This document shows positions 32,674-40,872 of a DNA stretch of 64,000 nt, one piece after another. Position 1 is the first letter of the stretch. Every line of letters starts with the position of its first letter. The stretch spans positions 372,001-436,000 of the forward strand of contig CAVYMJ010000001.1 of the NCBI GenBank assembly GCA_963769585.1. The letters run 5' to 3'. This DNA comes from SSC3 sp963769585 (GTDB taxonomy: Bacteria > Actinomycetota > Actinomycetes > Propionibacteriales > Nocardioidaceae). The position numbers and the translations under genes were made by a program. Under the pieces are notes generated by a model that was given only the letters and a program-made list of their open reading frames with translations, was not told where the DNA came from and did not search any database.

Positions 32674-34437
32674 TTATCCCTTCCCCACTGGCGTCTCCGC
32701 CGGACCGAGCTTCTGCAGCCGGGAACGCAGGGCCGCCACACGGTCCGCGTTGCCGTGCAGCCCCACGTAACGCTCCTGGAAGGCGGCGAGCAGCGCATCG
32801 TCGAGGCGGCGCACCGCACCCGGCGGGTAGCGGTAGGCCATCCGTTGGTTGAGGGCGACGGTGTCCAACGGTCGGAGCACCTCGCTCAGCTCACTCAGCG
32901 AGGTCACACCCAACTCCAGCAAGAGGCCTGAGATCCAGGCGTAGTGGTCGGTCCGCGACCAACCCGCGTCTGAGTACTGCCCGGCCAGGAACGCCGCCAG
33001 CTCGCGCGGGCTGATCCTCGGGTCGTCGTCCTCGGACTCGTCGCTTTCACTGGTCATGCCGGCTTGGAGCCGGTCGCGGATCGTGGAGAACTCGCGGTCA
33101 GCCAGCTCCAACAGCCCGGCCGCCAGGGTGAACCGCCGGTCGAAGTCGGGCACGTGCTCATCAGGGATGGTGCCCTTGTAACGGATGTCGTGCTCGAACT
33201 CCGCCCATGCGTGCTGCACCACGGTTCGGATCTGGACCTGGGCTCGCAACCCGCGCATCACGGCGTGGCCCGGATCGCTCTCGCGCGCCGCGTCCAGGGA
33301 GATCAGCAGGTGGCGGCTGGCGTAGCCAAAGCGCCCCTCGCTGGCGGTCTCCTCGCCCATGTCGCGGTCGTCGAGCACGACCACCTGGTCGCCGAGGAGG
33401 TCGGCGACCGCCGCCACGTCGCTGTGCACGTAGGTGATCACCCGTACGCCGAGCTGGTCGGTGACGTTCAGCAGCGGGTCGGGATAGGCCAGACGCCCGT
33501 CGACGCGGCGGGCTGCCTTGGCCGCGAAGGAGCTCACGCTCTTGGCGCGGCCGCTGATGGTCAGGTAGTTGATGCCGGCGTCGTCGAGGATCTCGGTGAC
33601 CAGGGCGACGTACTTCTCGACCGCCTCTTCCAGCAGGGGCCGCCGGTCGGCGTACTCCCGTACGGCGGCACGCAGCGCGTCCGGAGCGACCGGGGCCGGC
33701 GGGCTGTGGTCGGCCGGGAGCGTGGGAGTCACGATGTAGCCGGTGGCATAGTCGCCGTACGTCGTGGTGTGCTCAGGCTCGTGGGTCGCGTAGCGGCCGG
33801 TGTAGGCGCAGAGGACCGCGTCGACCTGGTCCTCGACCACCCTGAGCTGGCTCTTGCGGACCGCGGTCCGCACAGTCTCGACCAGGGCCCGCCACGGGTC
33901 CCCGTCGACGAGCAGCGGGGTCCTGGCTGTTGCCAGGCCATCGACCAGACGCATCAGCTCCAGGAGTTCCTCGCGTAGCTGGGCGAACGAGCGGCCCGGC
34001 TTGTTCTTGTACTTCAAGGTGCGCTCCAACCGGAAGAGCGCAACGGTCGCCGGATGCGGGTAGACCTCGATGGCACGCCGCTTCTTGCGGGATCCGGGGT
34101 CCATGTCCAGACCGAGCAGAGTGCAGAGCCTGGCCCCGCGGAGGACCCCGCTGAACTCGGTCTTCGCGGTGTTCGATGGGTGCGCACCCGCTTCGTACGC
34201 CCGGAAGTCACGGTTGAGCGCGGCTTCGGCGGGGCGGTTCCCGGTGGCGTTGGCGACGATCAACGGGGCGTCGATGGCCACCAGGCAGGCGCCCTCGACG
34301 TACGGCGCCAGCGAGGCCGCGATGTCAGCGTCGGTGCTCTGTGTCGAGACGTGGACCAGCCGCCCGGCGTCGTCGAGGACGGCGACTCCGGTGGGCTTGC
34401 GCTCGCCCCAAGCCAGGTCCACGCCGACGAAGTGCAT
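32674..34437 (-). CDS. DUF429 domain fused to RelA/SpoT-type (p)ppGpp synthetase domain
   Basis: 587 residues. Residues about 1-240 are DUF429, starting FVGVDLAWGERKPTGVAVLD, an RNase H-like fold with putative acidic catalytic residues (D7, D59, D205). Residues about 265-430 match RelA/SpoT nucleotidyltransferases: GRAKSVSSFAAKAARR (ATP-binding RxKxxxS...K), LNVTDQLGVRVITY, FGYASRHLLISL (G-loop) and VQIRTVVQHAWAEFEHDIRYK. No HD hydrolase domain is present, so it resembles a small alarmone synthetase. An acidic linker (SESDESEDDD) and a helical C-terminus follow. Activity and target are unknown. The ATG lies 3 nt from a repeat copy of the menB 3' end. Confidence 0.85.
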   Translation of the reverse strand: MHFVGVDLAWGERKPTGVAVLDDAGRLVHVSTQSTDADIAASLAPYVEGACLVAIDAPLIVANATGNRPAEAALNRDFRAYEAGAHPSNTAKTEFSGVLRGARLCTLLGLDMDPGSRKKRRAIEVYPHPATVALFRLERTLKYKNKPGRSFAQLREELLELMRLVDGLATARTPLLVDGDPWRALVETVRTAVRKSQLRVVEDQVDAVLCAYTGRYATHEPEHTTTYGDYATGYIVTPTLPADHSPPAPVAPDALRAAVREYADRRPLLEEAVEKYVALVTEILDDAGINYLTISGRAKSVSSFAAKAARRVDGRLAYPDPLLNVTDQLGVRVITYVHSDVAAVADLLGDQVVVLDDRDMGEETASEGRFGYASRHLLISLDAARESDPGHAVMRGLRAQVQIRTVVQHAWAEFEHDIRYKGTIPDEHVPDFDRRFTLAAGLLELADREFSTIRDRLQAGMTSESDESEDDDPRISPRELAAFLAGQYSDAGWSRTDHYAWISGLLLELGVTSLSELSEVLRPLDTVALNQRMAYRYPPGAVRRLDDALLAAFQERYVGLHGNADRVAALRSRLQKLGPAETPVGKG

Positions 34438-34440
34438 GGA

Positions 34441-34455
34441 TCAGTAGTACCAGGG
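34441..34455. repeat. Direct repeat copy A (att-like, menB 3'-end sequence)
   Basis: TCAGTAGTACCAGGG, preceded by GA as in copy C, giving 17 identical bases with it. It lies 3 nt outside the ATG of the DUF429-RelA gene. This copy lacks one G relative to the others after the core. Confidence 0.8.
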
Positions 34456-34586
34456 AAGACACGGTTTCTGCCTTGGCACCTATGTGGTCGAGCCGATCGA
34501 AGCCGACGCCTGGCCGCTCAGCTCCGGTGCCCGCCAGGTCTCGCGCCCTGCTCTGGGGACGGCGACCCGTTCGGGTCACGTCGGTG

Positions 34587-35915
34587 CTATCGCGCTGCGA
34601 GGACCCGCCAGGTGCCGGGCACGCCTTTGAGTTCGTGCTCACCGCGGTCGTCGAACTCCAGGCCTGAGCCGGCCACCAGGTCGCGGACCGTGGATGAGGT
34701 GAGAATCTCGCCCGCTTCAGCCAGTGCAGAGATCCGCGCAGCGATGTGTACGGCGATCCCGCCGACGTCGTCACCGAGACTCTCCACCTCGCCCGTGTGG
34801 ACGCCCGCTCGGATCGGCAAGCCCACAGACGCCAGCGCCTCGCCGATCGCCCTCATGCATTGCACCGCGCGTGCCGGGCCGTCGAACGTGGCCATCAACC
34901 CGTCCCCGGTGAACTTGATGAGTTGGCCGCGAGCCGACTCCACCTCACGACGGGATACCGACTCGTGGGTTTCCAGCAGGCTCCGCCACCGGGTGTCACC
35001 GAACTGGGCGGCTTTGCCTGTTGAGTCGACGATGTCGGTGAACGCCACGGTCATCAGGCTTCGTCTGCTGGGGGCCGGTCGCTTCGCGCCGACCAAGAAC
35101 CCCTCGATCGCGTCCGTAAATTGGTCGGCGTCTTGTGACATGAACGGCGTGTAGTCGGCTCCAGGAAGCTCCAGATAGCGAGCACCCGCAATTCGATCGA
35201 CCAGATACTCCGCGTGCCCGATGTTGGCGAACGGGTTGCCCCGCGAATGGATCACGAGGGTCGGCGACTCGATAGTCGGCAAGATGTCGCGGATATCGAT
35301 CTCAAAGACACTCGCATGCTTCAGTGCAGCCGCGCGGGAAGTGGCGGAAGCGCGCTCGCATTTTGCGAGCCATTCCATGAGGCGTGAGTCAGCAGGCCCT
35401 CGCGAGGTTCCAGCGAGGACCCGCCCCGTCCCCCAGTTCTCGCGCATGAACCGCACGGCACGTGCCTCGGCTTCCGGCGGAAACCCCCAGGGATAGGCAG
35501 GCCCGCGGCGTAGTCGTGCAAAGCCGTTGACCGTCACCACCGCCGAGGTCTGCTGCGGATGCGTTGCCGCGAATAGCAAGCAGGGTTGCGCTGCATGGCC
35601 GTGACCAATCAGGCACGCACGCTCCGAGCCGACGGCGGCCAAGACTGCGCTGACATCGTCGACCCAGTCCTCCAACGGCGGCAGGTCGTCGACGCGATCG
35701 GAGAGTCCCGTTCCGCGGACGTCGAAGCGGATGAGCCTGCCGAACTCCGCGATGCGGCGGAGAAACCGCTCACAGCGCGGGTTGTCCCACACGATGTCGA
35801 GACTGCTGCCCCACTCGAAGAGGGTGACGATGTCGATCGGACCGTCGCCCAGCACTTCGTAGGCGATCTCGAGACCGCCGCTCTGGGCGTAGTGGACCTT
35901 CCGCTCGGCGGTCAT
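34587..35915 (-). CDS. Alpha/beta-hydrolase-like domain fused to class III adenylate/guanylate cyclase
   Basis: 442 residues. Residues 1-270 are an alpha/beta-hydrolase fold in which the nucleophile elbow reads GHGHAA instead of GxSxG, so the serine is missing and the domain is probably a sensor. Residues about 285-442 are a class III cyclase: FTDIVDST supplies two metal-binding Asp, KFTGDGLMATF the Lys/Asp pair for the purine, and GGIAVHIAARIS the transition-state region, with His where many cyclases have Asn. It is likely soluble and makes cAMP. It is the only gene of island module 1. Confidence 0.88.
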   Translation of the reverse strand: MTAERKVHYAQSGGLEIAYEVLGDGPIDIVTLFEWGSSLDIVWDNPRCERFLRRIAEFGRLIRFDVRGTGLSDRVDDLPPLEDWVDDVSAVLAAVGSERACLIGHGHAAQPCLLFAATHPQQTSAVVTVNGFARLRRGPAYPWGFPPEAEARAVRFMRENWGTGRVLAGTSRGPADSRLMEWLAKCERASATSRAAALKHASVFEIDIRDILPTIESPTLVIHSRGNPFANIGHAEYLVDRIAGARYLELPGADYTPFMSQDADQFTDAIEGFLVGAKRPAPSRRSLMTVAFTDIVDSTGKAAQFGDTRWRSLLETHESVSRREVESARGQLIKFTGDGLMATFDGPARAVQCMRAIGEALASVGLPIRAGVHTGEVESLGDDVGGIAVHIAARISALAEAGEILTSSTVRDLVAGSGLEFDDRGEHELKGVPGTWRVLAAR

Positions 35916-36551
35916 GATCGGGAGTCTAGGCCCGGCAGCGGGTATCGATCTCGACGATCAACATCGCGTCAACCCCACCTCCCCGTTGCCGAACCAAAGC
36001 GGAGCGTCAGCTTCCCATCCGTCGCGATGTGAGCGGAGCTGTCCTTGCGGGAGCTGTGCGGCGTGCGCGCCTGCATCCACCGTCACAGGCTCTCCAACGG
36101 GTTCCACCGTCAAGGACATCGAGTGTGGCCTCGATGGTGACCTCGTGCGCGTCGCCCAGTTCGAGGTGGATGCCGTAGCTGCGACAGGCGCTCATGCGAA
36201 AGATTGAAGTGGTCGGCTCGAGCGCTGGGTCTGGGGAATTCCAACTCAGTAGTACCAGGGGAAGCGCGGCACGCTCAGAGGCCGACGTTGGTGGTTGTCG
36301 GCAGTGAGGCTGACCTGCGCAAACGTGCTGGAAGCCGGTGAGTCCGGCCGGTCGTGACTGGCCGTCCTGCCACATTTCTGCACAGGCGGATGGGCGGCGC
36401 GTGGAGCGTGCCACCAACCGATCAGCACGCGGGAAAGGTCAGTCGGCGATCGATCGACGGGCATTGGAGAGCCGAAACGACTCGCCAAGGGCAGCCCAGA
36501 GCGATGATCTCGGCTCGACTATCAAACCTGCCCCGGTGGCATACTGGCCTG
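35916..36551. other. 636-nt stretch without a confident gene
   Basis: It contains repeat copy B of the menB 3' end (36246-36260) and no supported gene. On the minus strand, an ATG near 36195 opens a peptide beginning SACRSYGIHLELGDAHEVT that would need a frameshift near 36110 to continue as TVEPVGEPVTVDAGAHAAQL and end near 35960. It could be the relic of a small gene. The last 40 nt hold a CATACT -10 box (36539-36544) just before the GTG of the LuxR gene. Confidence 0.4.
36246..36263. repeat. Direct repeat copy B (internal att-like copy)
   Basis: TCAGTAGTACCAGGGGAA, identical over 18 bases to the true menB 3' end at 40855-40872. On the minus strand it still encodes FPWYY followed by a stop, as in MenB, but the sequence beyond is unrelated to menB. 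Confidence 0.8.
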
Positions 36552-39449
36552 GTGCGGGACCTACGGTGCCCCGTGGTTGTCGGCCGTGACTCGGAGTGGC
36601 AGGAGTTACGTCGCGCCCTAGATCGCCTGCCTGACGGACACGGCGCGACACTGGTGGTCGCGGGCGAGGCCGGGGTTGGCAAGTCGCGGTTGTTGTGGGA
36701 GGTCGCCAACGAGGGTGGTCGTCGGGGGGCGCAGGTGCTAACCGGTCGGGCGGTCGCGCGCGACAGCCCCCACCCCTTCCGGCCGGTCGCGGAGGCACTG
36801 TTCTCGCACCTTCGTACGTCGGGACCACCGCAGGTTCGGGAGCTGACACCGTTTCTGCCCATCCTCGGCCGACTCATCCCGCAATGGCGCGTCCCGGGCG
36901 AGTCACCCGGCGAGGAGTCACTCGTGGTCCTGGGCGAAGCCGTGCTGAGGCTGCTCGCCGCCCTGGGTGACGGTCCTGGCTGCGTTCTCCTGCTCGAGGA
37001 CCTGCACTGGGCGGACGCCGAGACTGTCGAGGTGGTCGAGTACCTCGCCGACAACGTCGCGGGGGAGCCGGTCCTCTGTGTGATCTCGCTTCGTGACGAG
37101 GAACCCAGCAGGGCGCTGTCGTCCGCTTACGATCTCGCCGCCCGCCGCTCCGCAACCATGGTGCCGCTGCGGAGGCTGAGCGACGAGGAGGTCGTGTCGG
37201 TCGCCGAGGGCTGCCTGCACACTCCGGTAATCCCCCGCGGGCTCGCCGAGGTGCTCGTGGCACGGGCCGATGGACTGCCTTTTCTGGTCGAGGAGCTGCT
37301 AGCGGGAATGATCCAGGCCCACGAGTTGGAGAGGACAGCAGACGGCTGGGTCCTCGACCGCTCACCGGGACTGACCATCCCCGCCACGTTTGCCGAGACC
37401 GTGTGGCGCCGCCTCGCCTCACGCCCGGACGTTCGGGACCTTCTGGTCGCGGCGGCACTACAAGGGCGAAGCTTCGACTGGCGCCTGCTGGCGGACGTGA
37501 GCGGTCAGGACGAAGCCACTGTTGCCGATGGCCTGCGCCGTGCTGTCGATGCCCAGCTGCTGTCGGTGGAGGCCGCCGATCCCGGACCACGCTTCCGGTT
37601 CCGCCATGCGCTGACTCGGGAGGCCATCCTCGCGGAGCTCCTTCCGCCGGAGCGAGCAACGCTCGCCGCGCACGGTCTCCGTGCGGTCGAGGCCGCTCAT
37701 CCGGGACTGCCGGGGGAGTGGTGTGAGTTGGCGGCCGAGCTCGCCGAACAGGCTGGGGAACCGTCCCGGGCCGCTCGGTTGCACCTCGAGTCGGGGCGAC
37801 GGGCGTTCGATAGGGCCGCGCTGACCAGCTCCGAGGCGAACCTGGAGCGGGCCGTACGTCTGGTGGGCGACAACCCGCCACTGGCCGTGGAGATCGACGA
37901 GGCGCTCTGCGAGGTCCTCGTCAAAGCCGGCAACGCCGAGCGGGTGGGCGAGGTCGGCCAGCGCCTGCTTAGTCGGCTGGCCGCACTGGAGGCCCCGCCG
38001 ACACGCAGGGCGCAGGTGCATCTGTGGCTGGCTCGCACGGCCATCGTGTCCGCCGATTGGGCAGGTGCCCTCGATCAGCTTCACCGCGCGCGAGAACTGG
38101 CGGCCAGCGGTGGCGTTGCCGCCAGCGAGTTCGAGATCCTGGCCGCTCAGGTGGCGCTCGGCGAAGGCCGTCTCGACGACGCCGTGACGCTCGCCGCGAG
38201 GGCGTTGACCTCGGCAGAGTCCGGTGGGCGCTTCGAGCTGGCCTGCGAGGCCCTCGCTGTTCTGGGTCAACGGGAACGCCTGCGTGACCTTACGTCAGCG
38301 GCCAGGGCCTTCTCGGCTGCCTTGGCACTGGCAGAGCAGCACGGCCTCACGCTGTGGCGCGTGCGTGCCCTCCACGAGCTGGGCACCATCGACCTGCTGG
38401 GTGGCGGTCCGCTCGATCGGCTCGCCCAGGCTCGGAAGGCCGCACTCGACGCGGGTGCACTAGCCACCGCGGCCACGGCCAGCCTCCAGATGGCAGCGTG
38501 GTTCATCAACCATGCCGAGCCGGAAGGGACCCTCGACGCAGGCCGGTCCTGCGCCGCGGAGGCGCGGCGGCTGCGGCTCCCCCTCATCGAGGGACTGGGG
38601 TTCGCCTTGCAAGCGGCGGCTCACGCGCTACTGGGTCAACGGGCCGAGATGGAGGTGGCCATCGACCAGGCCGTCGACTCCTCCGGTGGCCACGCCGAGG
38701 TCCGAGGGGTCGCTCTCCTGATGGCCAAGGCGCTGCTGTGGGTCGTCCGGGAGGACCGCGCCAGGGCTCTGCGCGAGCTGGACGCTGGTATGGAGCTGTT
38801 GCGGGGCACGCCGGTCACGGCGCCAGCCCGGGGCTTGTGGGCCCTCGTCCACGCACTGGACGTCGGCGATGGTGAGGCGGCGGTGGCCGAGGTGGAAGCG
38901 TCAGGACTGACGACATACTGGCTGATCGGAGGATGGGTGGGCCACGCCCGGGCGGTGACCCTCGGCCGGCAAGGGCGGACTGTCGAGGCCGAGGCGGCCT
39001 TCATCCGGGCTGACGCCGACCTCGCCCCGTGCGACTGGTTCCGTCACCACGCCCGACGACTGGTGGCAGAGGCGGCCATCGCCGACGGCTGGGGGGACCC
39101 GACGCGATGGCTGGCGGAGGCGCTGGCCTTCTTCGATCCGTCCGGGCCGCCCGCGGTGGCCTCGGCGTGCCGATCGCTGCTCCGCCAGGCCGGCGCACCG
39201 GTGCCGCGGCGCCGCCGTCCGGCCCCGGACCTGCCGGCGCGGGTGGCGACCCTGGGGGTGACAGCGAGGGAGGCGGAGGTGCTGGCATTCCTCGCCGAGG
39301 GCCTCCCCACCAGGGAGATCGCGGCGCGCCTCTATGTCTCGCCGAAGACCGTTGAGCGCCACATAGCCAACCTGACCGTCAAGGTGGGCGTCGGGGGGCG
39401 ATCCGAACTGGTCGCCTACGCGGCCCGTCACCATGTGGGGGCGGGATGA
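36552..39449 (+). CDS. LAL-type LuxR regulator with N-terminal AAA ATPase
   Basis: 965 residues from GTG 36552, chosen because a CATACT -10 box ends 7 nt upstream (leaderless) and the family begins near VVVGRDSEW. An ATPase domain (about 10-300) has Walker A (GEAGVGKSRLLWEV), Walker B (LLLEDLHWAD) and a downstream winged-helix region. A long helical TPR-like part follows. The C-terminal 65 residues are a LuxR HTH (LGVTAREAEVLAFLAEGLPTREIAARLYVSPKTVERHIANLTVKVG). MalT/LAL-type regulators bind an inducer and activate target promoters in an ATP-dependent way. It lies in island module 2, 81 nt before the acetyltransferase gene. Confidence 0.9.
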   Translation: MRDLRCPVVVGRDSEWQELRRALDRLPDGHGATLVVAGEAGVGKSRLLWEVANEGGRRGAQVLTGRAVARDSPHPFRPVAEALFSHLRTSGPPQVRELTPFLPILGRLIPQWRVPGESPGEESLVVLGEAVLRLLAALGDGPGCVLLLEDLHWADAETVEVVEYLADNVAGEPVLCVISLRDEEPSRALSSAYDLAARRSATMVPLRRLSDEEVVSVAEGCLHTPVIPRGLAEVLVARADGLPFLVEELLAGMIQAHELERTADGWVLDRSPGLTIPATFAETVWRRLASRPDVRDLLVAAALQGRSFDWRLLADVSGQDEATVADGLRRAVDAQLLSVEAADPGPRFRFRHALTREAILAELLPPERATLAAHGLRAVEAAHPGLPGEWCELAAELAEQAGEPSRAARLHLESGRRAFDRAALTSSEANLERAVRLVGDNPPLAVEIDEALCEVLVKAGNAERVGEVGQRLLSRLAALEAPPTRRAQVHLWLARTAIVSADWAGALDQLHRARELAASGGVAASEFEILAAQVALGEGRLDDAVTLAARALTSAESGGRFELACEALAVLGQRERLRDLTSAARAFSAALALAEQHGLTLWRVRALHELGTIDLLGGGPLDRLAQARKAALDAGALATAATASLQMAAWFINHAEPEGTLDAGRSCAAEARRLRLPLIEGLGFALQAAAHALLGQRAEMEVAIDQAVDSSGGHAEVRGVALLMAKALLWVVREDRARALRELDAGMELLRGTPVTAPARGLWALVHALDVGDGEAAVAEVEASGLTTYWLIGGWVGHARAVTLGRQGRTVEAEAAFIRADADLAPCDWFRHHARRLVAEAAIADGWGDPTRWLAEALAFFDPSGPPAVASACRSLLRQAGAPVPRRRRPAPDLPARVATLGVTAREAEVLAFLAEGLPTREIAARLYVSPKTVERHIANLTVKVGVGGRSELVAYAARHHVGAG

Positions 39450-39530
39450 CCTAAAGATGGGGGCCTGCCCGATGCACGGGCGCGGGCACCACTCCGATCA
39501 TGGACACGCCGATTCGTTGAAGGAGTGGAC

Positions 39531-40499
39531 ATGACCGAGACCGGCACGCTGCAGGTGGCCGAGCGGGCGCACGTCATCGTGCGGGAGCTGCGCGAGAGTG
39601 ACCTCCCCCTCGCCGATGTGATCTTGCGCTCCGCGTTCGACACGTTCACCGGCGTGGCCTCACTGTTCGGGGACAAGGACTACGTCCGAACCCGCTGGCT
39701 GGCCGACCCCAGCGCCGCTTTCGCCGCCGAGCGCGACGGGCAGCTGGTGGGGACGAACCTCGTCACGGGCTGGGGAAGCGTGGGCTTCTTCGGGCCACTC
39801 TCGGTGCGCCCGGAGCTGTGGGACCAGGGCATCGCCAGCCGCCTGATGGAGGCCACCGTCGCGCTGTTCGACCGCTGGGGCACGGCATCCGCCGGCCTCT
39901 TCACCTTCGCCCAGAGCGCCAGGCATCTCGGGCTCTACCAGAAGTTCGGGTTCTGGCCCCGGTTCCTGACCCCTGTGATGGCCAAGCCAGCGGTAGCCGG
40001 GCAACAAGCATCCTCGGCCATCCGCTACACCGAGCTCGCACCCGCCGAGCGGACCCGAGCCCTCGACGCGTGCCGGGCGCTGACCTCCACGGCGTACGAG
40101 GGCCTTGACCTCGAACGCGAGATCCGCGCCGTGCAGAGCCAGAATCTCGGCGAGGTCGTCCTGCTGGACGACTCCACGGGCCTGGCGGGTATGGCCGTGT
40201 GTCATCTGGGCGCCGGCACAGAGGCAGGCAGCCGTGGATGCTACGTCAAGTTCGGGTTGGTCAGGCCGGGACCAGGTGCCGAGCGGCGCTTCGGGGCGCT
40301 CCTCGACGCGTGCGAAGCGCTGGCTGTCGACCACCACGCAGATCACGTTGAGCTGGGGGTGAACGCCGGCCGCCACGACGCCTACGCAGCAGTGGTGGCG
40401 CGCGGGTACCGCGCGGAACTGGTCGGGGTGACCATGCACCGGGCCAACGACGAGGGCTACAGCCGCCCTGGCATCTGGCTCATCGACGACTGGCGATGA
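39531..40499 (+). CDS. GNAT-family N-acetyltransferase
   Basis: 322 residues from ATG 39531 (AAGGAG at 39520-39525). The N-terminal half is a GNAT domain with the acetyl-CoA region LSVRPELWDQGIASRLMEATVALF and a following GLFTFAQSARHLGLYQKFGFWPRF. The C-terminal half may be a second, degenerate GNAT fold (MAVCHLGAGTEAG and a final RGYRAELVGVTMHR). The substrate is unknown. It sits directly after the LAL regulator in island module 2 and is a likely target or co-transcribed partner. Confidence 0.85.
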   Translation: MTETGTLQVAERAHVIVRELRESDLPLADVILRSAFDTFTGVASLFGDKDYVRTRWLADPSAAFAAERDGQLVGTNLVTGWGSVGFFGPLSVRPELWDQGIASRLMEATVALFDRWGTASAGLFTFAQSARHLGLYQKFGFWPRFLTPVMAKPAVAGQQASSAIRYTELAPAERTRALDACRALTSTAYEGLDLEREIRAVQSQNLGEVVLLDDSTGLAGMAVCHLGAGTEAGSRGCYVKFGLVRPGPGAERRFGALLDACEALAVDHHADHVELGVNAGRHDAYAAVVARGYRAELVGVTMHRANDEGYSRPGIWLIDDWR

Positions 40500-40522
40500 G
40501 CCAGATCATCGGGATCGCCTGA

Positions 40523-40717
40523 GTGGAGGACGGGTACTCGATCCGAATCACGGCTCGAGCCGAGTGCGATCTACAGCGGTCACTAGAGAAGTTCGCCACG
40601 GCCTGCGTCGACCTCGCCTTTGCCGGGGTGACGTTCGGCGACATGCCCCTGCGCTCGATTCGCCGCTCCCACGTCGAGGCGAGATCTAATGAACCAGGCC
40701 GTCCGTTTGTCGCTTGA
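40523..40717 (+). pseudogene. Tyrosine-recombinase (integrase) remnant
   Basis: A 64-codon frame contains FGDMPLRSIRRSHVEA, closely resembling the end of the SAM-like core-binding region of actinobacterial phage/ICE integrases (TFGDLPLR.I..SHVEAW). The frame then leaves the family and stops, and no catalytic R-H-R-Y part follows. The remnant lies 137 nt from the menB-end repeat, where an island integrase would be expected. The family match rests on motif memory and is not a database hit. Confidence 0.45.
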
Positions 40718-40854
40718 TAAGTGACAAAAGGTCATCGTCGAGATCCACGCCTTCCGCGCCTCGCTCGAGGACTTCGGTAAACCGTATGCGCGCATGCGGA
40801 CCAGACGCGGACTTTCACCGGGCGACCGTTCCTGACCTGCGGAAACGCGTCAGA
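40718..40854. other. Non-coding remainder of the island border
   Basis: Together with the integrase remnant, this belongs to the 355-nt gap between the acetyltransferase and menB. No promoter, hairpin or credible frame is evident in these 137 nt. Confidence 0.4.
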
Positions 40855-40872
40855 TCAGTAGTACCAGGGGAA
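40855..40872. repeat. Direct repeat copy C (3' end of menB, presumed attB/attR)
   Basis: TCAGTAGTACCAGGGGAA is the complement of the final codons and stop of menB. It matches copy B over 18 bases and, counting the preceding GA, copy A over 17. Confidence 0.8.

Larger units (their letters stand above)
34441..40869. mobile_element. Probable integrated island at the menB 3' end, two modules
   Basis: The 3' end of menB (TCAGTAGTACCAGGG on the plus strand) occurs three times in the same orientation, at 34441-34455, 36246-36260 and 40855-40869. Nothing else explains exact 15-18-bp copies. Module 1 carries a hydrolase-cyclase, module 2 a LAL-type LuxR regulator, an acetyltransferase and an integrase-like remnant. 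The layout is that of tandem site-specific insertions using the menB 3' end as attachment site while keeping menB intact. No intact recombinase remains. Confidence 0.6.

Noticed and set aside
36246..36488. An 80-codon minus-strand frame ending in FPWYY, like the MenB C-terminus
   Set aside because: Only the last 18 bases match menB. The rest has no coding character and crosses the upstream region of the LAL gene. It is explained by the direct repeat.
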